The notes beneath the pieces were generated by a model. It was given only the letters and a program-made list of their open reading frames with translations. It had not been told where the DNA came from and searched no databases. From CBDCVO01 sp965223085 (GTDB lineage: Bacteria; Pseudomonadota; Gammaproteobacteria; Ga0077536): a DNA stretch of 64,000 nucleotides. The stretch is from positions 620,001 to 684,000 of the forward strand of contig OZ244981.1 in NCBI GenBank assembly GCA_965223085.1, read 5' to 3'. This document shows, piece after piece, positions 61,222-64,000 of the stretch. A program made the translations under genes and the position numbers. Positions within the stretch are counted from its first letter, which is position 1; the number at the start of each line of letters is the position of its first letter.

Positions 61222-62319
61222 TTACTTCGGTTGGAGCAACTCCGCGTTCGGGAGAAAGGCAATCCGATCCCCATGGAAGGTGCCCAGCCAGAGACCATCG
61301 TCCGCCTCAACGGCTACGGTGGCGCCGGTAAAACCCCGCATCGTTTTCTTGGTCGCCAGTGTCCGCGCCTTCAGGGTTTCTGGGTCCAGTTCCACAACTT
61401 CCCACTCGTCCATGCATAGCTGCTCGCCGCAATCTTGATTCGCGGACAATCGGTGGCCAACGGCAAGGAGCGTACCCCGTCTGGTCCAGCGCAGATTATC
61501 GACACGAAAATTGAGCTTAACGGTGCGTTCGATGTTTAGATCTCCGGTGGTCGCGCGCCGGAATCTTGAAACCTCGCCGCGGCCCCAGGAGGCCACGAAT
61601 ACAAATTGCCCATCAGGTGACACTTCGATTCCGTTGGGTCCCGACATCTGGGTACCCTCAACCGCATGAATGGGACTGCCAGGATGCCACTCATACAAGT
61701 AGCCCGTGATATCCCCTGCGAAGATATCCCCCGTGGCTTCCGGACCCTCACCCACAATGCGCGTCGTGATAAACCCTCCGTTCGCTAGCGGTGCGACGGA
61801 ATTGATGGACGCATGCTCAGGCATCACAACGCACCCTACCCAGGCAACGGTGGGTTTCTCACCCTTTGCGTCTACCTCGAACATTTCTACCGCTTCGCGG
61901 CTGCCATGACTGGTGACGTAGAGTTGGTGTAGCCCATTGCCGAGCGCGCGAATTGCCAACCCGTGCGCGGAAAAATTGGTGACGTCCAACACCCCAGGGC
62001 ACCCTGCGAACTCATCCCGGTTCCAGCGATTCACCGGCGAACTTCCCGGATACAATTCCTCATAGCTGCGCTCGACCGGGTCAAGCAGATACACATGCCC
62101 GGTGATCCCATCACCCGACATCCCGCTGGCTATGATCCAAGCGGCCCCCTCAACCCAGACGAGATCTTCCGCATTCTGCGGACCGCAAATGAAGGTCATG
62201 CCCTGTTGAGCAACGCATTCCTCGTCTTGATTGGACATAGCCTCTTGGGTAGTGGGCACGCAGCCCATGATTGCCAGTACAACCGGCGCGGCTAATCGCA
62301 TCAACCTGGGTCCTTTCAT
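61222..62319 (-). CDS. SMP-30/arylesterase-like lipoprotein
   Basis: A 365-residue protein from ATG 62319. MRLAAPVVLAIMGC is a lipoprotein signal with the lipobox ending in Cys, so the protein is anchored to the outer or inner membrane. The rest is a beta-propeller of the SMP-30/strictosidine-synthase/arylesterase type (SGPNGIEVSPDGQFVFVASW, GLWLGTFHGDRIAFL). The NGI-S-DG block matches metal-ligand regions. Lactone or ester hydrolysis in the periplasm is a fair guess only. Upstream, 62359-62466, no gene is seen. Confidence 0.82.
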   Translation of the reverse strand: MKGPRLMRLAAPVVLAIMGCVPTTQEAMSNQDEECVAQQGMTFICGPQNAEDLVWVEGAAWIIASGMSGDGITGHVYLLDPVERSYEELYPGSSPVNRWNRDEFAGCPGVLDVTNFSAHGLAIRALGNGLHQLYVTSHGSREAVEMFEVDAKGEKPTVAWVGCVVMPEHASINSVAPLANGGFITTRIVGEGPEATGDIFAGDITGYLYEWHPGSPIHAVEGTQMSGPNGIEVSPDGQFVFVASWGRGEVSRFRRATTGDLNIERTVKLNFRVDNLRWTRRGTLLAVGHRLSANQDCGEQLCMDEWEVVELDPETLKARTLATKKTMRGFTGATVAVEADDGLWLGTFHGDRIAFLPNAELLQPK

Positions 62320-62466
62320 GGCCCCTCTCACTTCCCAGCACCTGTCGTCTATCGGCATAGTGCAATTGCATCACGTACAAATGTAGTCACAAAACTATAT
62401 TTCAAAGTTGTTGAACCCGCCAGGGATGCTGCGGAAACCTTTCATACACAAGATAGAGAGATTTCA

Positions 62467-63180
62467 ATGAAAGCAAACAACACGGCGTCACGACAACTCG
62501 CCTGGACTGCAGTAGCCTGCTCGAGGGGGAGCATTAACGAAACACCCAGGATGACTAAGTATCGGCAGGCTGCTGCGTTCGGCCTGATGAGCGCAGCCTT
62601 AACGGCATTCACTGTCGGAACGGCAAATGCAGACCAACAAGGCGCAGACCCTTCCATTGGCAAAAAAGCGCTTAAAGTTAAGGTGGTTAACACAGCGCGC
62701 GTAAAGGTTGTGAACAAGCCCGGCGTGACCATTGAAAACGACAAGGCATCCCCGGTTCCTGTGAGCGTCGTTAACGGGGCGGGAGGCGTCGGAAGGTTTC
62801 TCACTGAATACCAGATCATTGGCTTTACGGCGAATTCGTACAATGGCCGAATGCAAGACGCTGACCGAATGGATCCTGAAGATATACACGAGCGACCCTT
62901 GAAAGGAGCAGCGGCCATGAACCGCCTTTGCCGTGAGGTAGCCCCGAATGCCCGAGCCGCCACGGTGGATGATCTAAACCGCTCGGTCGACACACCAGAG
63001 CCTTTCCCTGCGGCAGGAGCATGGATTAAGAGGTGGTCCCCACCGGCTGGACAGGAAAGGAGAACTGCTAAGTGGAATCTTCTGAGATACTTCTCATTGA
63101 GAGAAGGAGCAGAAGATGACGAAAAGAAAACGACGGAATTATTCGGCGGCATTCAAAGCGAAGGTGGCGATCGGAGGTGA
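62467..63180 (+). CDS. Exported protein of unknown function, C-terminus replaced by IS sequence
   Basis: The open frame codes 237 residues, but from about residue 202 (63071) it reads through the end of an IS3-family element, so the native C-terminus is lost. A hydrophobic signal (AAAFGLMSAALTAFTVGTANA) lies after either ATG 62467, which has AGAGAG upstream, or ATG 62551. The mature part has a Val/Lys-rich repeat-like stretch (KVKVVNTARVKVVNKPGVTI). I recognise no family. Confidence 0.5.
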   Translation: MKANNTASRQLAWTAVACSRGSINETPRMTKYRQAAAFGLMSAALTAFTVGTANADQQGADPSIGKKALKVKVVNTARVKVVNKPGVTIENDKASPVPVSVVNGAGGVGRFLTEYQIIGFTANSYNGRMQDADRMDPEDIHERPLKGAAAMNRLCREVAPNARAATVDDLNRSVDTPEPFPAAGAWIKRWSPPAGQERRTAKWNLLRYFSLREGAEDDEKKTTELFGGIQSEGGDRR

Positions 63181-63397
63181 TCGGACCCTGGCAGAGCGGT
63201 CAGAGCAGTTCGACGTTCACCCGAATCAGATCCAAGACTGGAAGAAGAAGCTGACAGAGAATGCGGCGCAGGTTTTCGGTGCCGGTGCGGTAGCCGCTGC
63301 ACAGACTGAGCAAGAGGCCGAGAAGCTGCACGCGAAGATAGGCCAGCTGACGATGGAGAACGATTTTCTGTCAAAGTTTCTCGGACGCGATCTGTGA
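63116..63397 (+). CDS. IS3-family transposase OrfA
   Basis: A 93-residue OrfA. RRNYSAAFKAKVAIGGDRTL, AERSEQFDVHPNQIQDWKKK is the helix-turn-helix; the segment between KVA and DRTL is a few residues shorter than usual, which could damage the fold. A coiled coil (AEKLHAKIGQLTMENDFL) ends the protein. Overlaps orfB by four bases. Confidence 0.88.
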   Translation: MTKRKRRNYSAAFKAKVAIGGDRTLAERSEQFDVHPNQIQDWKKKLTENAAQVFGAGAVAAAQTEQEAEKLHAKIGQLTMENDFLSKFLGRDL

Positions 63398-63906
63398 GCG
63401 AGCGCCGAGCAGTTGTTCATAGTGCTCACGAACTACCGAAGGTGCGGTATTGTGGGTTGTTGGATATGACGCGTTCGACGTCGTACTACCAGGGCAAGGG
63501 TGTCTCAAAGGAAGACCTCGAATTGATGCGGCTAATCGATGAGATCCACCTGGAGTTGCCATTTTACGGTTTGCGCCGGATCCGAGATGAGCTGACGGAT
63601 CGGGGTCATCGGGTCAATCGCAAACGGATGCAACGATTGATGCATCAGATGGGTATCTCGGCGCTGTACCCGAAGCGGAAGACGAGCAAGCCTGGGAAGG
63701 GTCACAAGGTCTATCCGTACTTGCTTAGGGGCCTGTCGATAGCGCGGCCGAATCAGATCTGGGCTGCGGATATCTGTTACTTGCCGATGGCGAAAGGCTT
63801 CATGTACCTGGTTGCCATCATGGACTGGCACTCGCGCCGGGTGTTGTCCTGGCGGCAGTCATCAAGGACCCGGAGCTCGTGCGCTCCACGCTGGTGGTCA
63901 GCGTGA
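63394..63906 (+). pseudogene. IS3-family transposase OrfB, 3' part lost
   Basis: GTG start at 63394. The HTH_21 region (DEIHLELPFYGLRRIRDELT) is followed by the first catalytic Asp in IWAADICYLPMAKGFMYLVA and by IMDWHSRRVLSWR. After about 63855 the frame departs (QSSRTRSSCAPRWWSA) and stops; the second Asp and the Glu are missing. The remaining bases to 64000 contain no gene. Confidence 0.85.
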
Positions 63907-64000
63907 GGGCCGTTGGCGGCCCAGAATACCCGAGTTAGGCGCCTCCAGCACACGAATTTGCACGGTTTACGGTTCTGAGCTATTATATACTATGTCTCCT

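Larger units (their letters stand above)
63071..63906 (+). mobile_element. IS3-family element, truncated at the right
   Basis: Begins near TGGAATCTTCTGAG at 63071, inside the preceding exported-protein gene. It carries orfA (63116-63397) and the first part of orfB (63394-63906), overlapping by four bases as in programmed -1 frameshift IS3 elements. orfB loses its frame near 63855, after the second catalytic region, so the element is not functional as seen. Its right end may lie outside the window. Confidence 0.85.

Overview
The window reads as chromosome of a pseudomonad-phylum bacterium (Pseudomonadota), most probably a gammaproteobacterium. The signs are a complete CheAWYBRD chemosensory set, OFA and DMT transporters, HigBA and VapBC toxin-antitoxin pairs, and IS6, IS110, IS256, IS481, IS1182, IS30 and IS3 family elements. 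I cannot name the species. About a dozen genes are frameshifted, nonsense-mutated or cut by insertion sequences, so this is a genome with heavy IS activity and ongoing gene decay. Some single-base frameshifts could be assembly errors.

Layout. 1-5.2 kb: end of an SMP-30-type lactonase gene, a dead dienelactone hydrolase, IS110/IS30 scraps, a three-gene electron-transfer operon (di-haem-type cytochrome b, octahaem cytochrome c, membrane protein) and a decayed IS6 copy. 5.2-15.6 kb: a catabolic-looking block with a MetE-barrel protein, a four-polypeptide molybdenum hydroxylase whose large subunit is split into two genes, the CoxD/CoxE-type maturation pair, two amidohydrolases and an AraC regulator. 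15.6-24.4 kb: IS remnants around a block of acyl-CoA synthetase (dead), an intact single-chain biotin carboxylase and thiolase (dead), then IS1182-like and IS481 elements.

24.4-28.2 kb: a decayed tRNA-Arg genomic island. It has a tRNA 3'-end repeat, HigBA, nested IS6 copies, VapBC between inverted IS6 copies, an integrase tail and the intact tRNA-Arg(ACG). 28.4-39.6 kb: a secreted subtilase-like protein, then PxpA, a luciferase-like flavin monooxygenase, a LuxR-type regulator, RidA, a SnoaL-like protein, an amidase with the Lys-Ser-Ser triad, an OFA transporter, a FecR-domain protein and an EamA transporter. This second block looks made for uptake and hydrolysis of a nitrogenous or amide compound.

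39.8-55.1 kb: sensory region. A PAS histidine kinase is followed by a decayed tract ending in a second copy of the kinase 3' end. After that comes a minus-strand chemosensory operon: REC-PAS-GGDEF-EAL, CheY, CheA, CheW, STAS, CheR, CheD, CheB, MCP, STAS and a REC-PP2C-HATPase protein. The combination suggests a CheA pathway whose output is partner switching and c-di-GMP rather than only the flagellar motor.

55.5-64 kb: a second MetE-barrel protein, a PEBP-family protein, a small FmdB-like protein, an ABC exporter-fold protein with every ATPase motif degraded, tRNA-Arg(TCG) with its promoter and terminator, an intact IS6 element, an SMP-30-like lipoprotein, an exported protein cut by an IS3-family element, and the window end.
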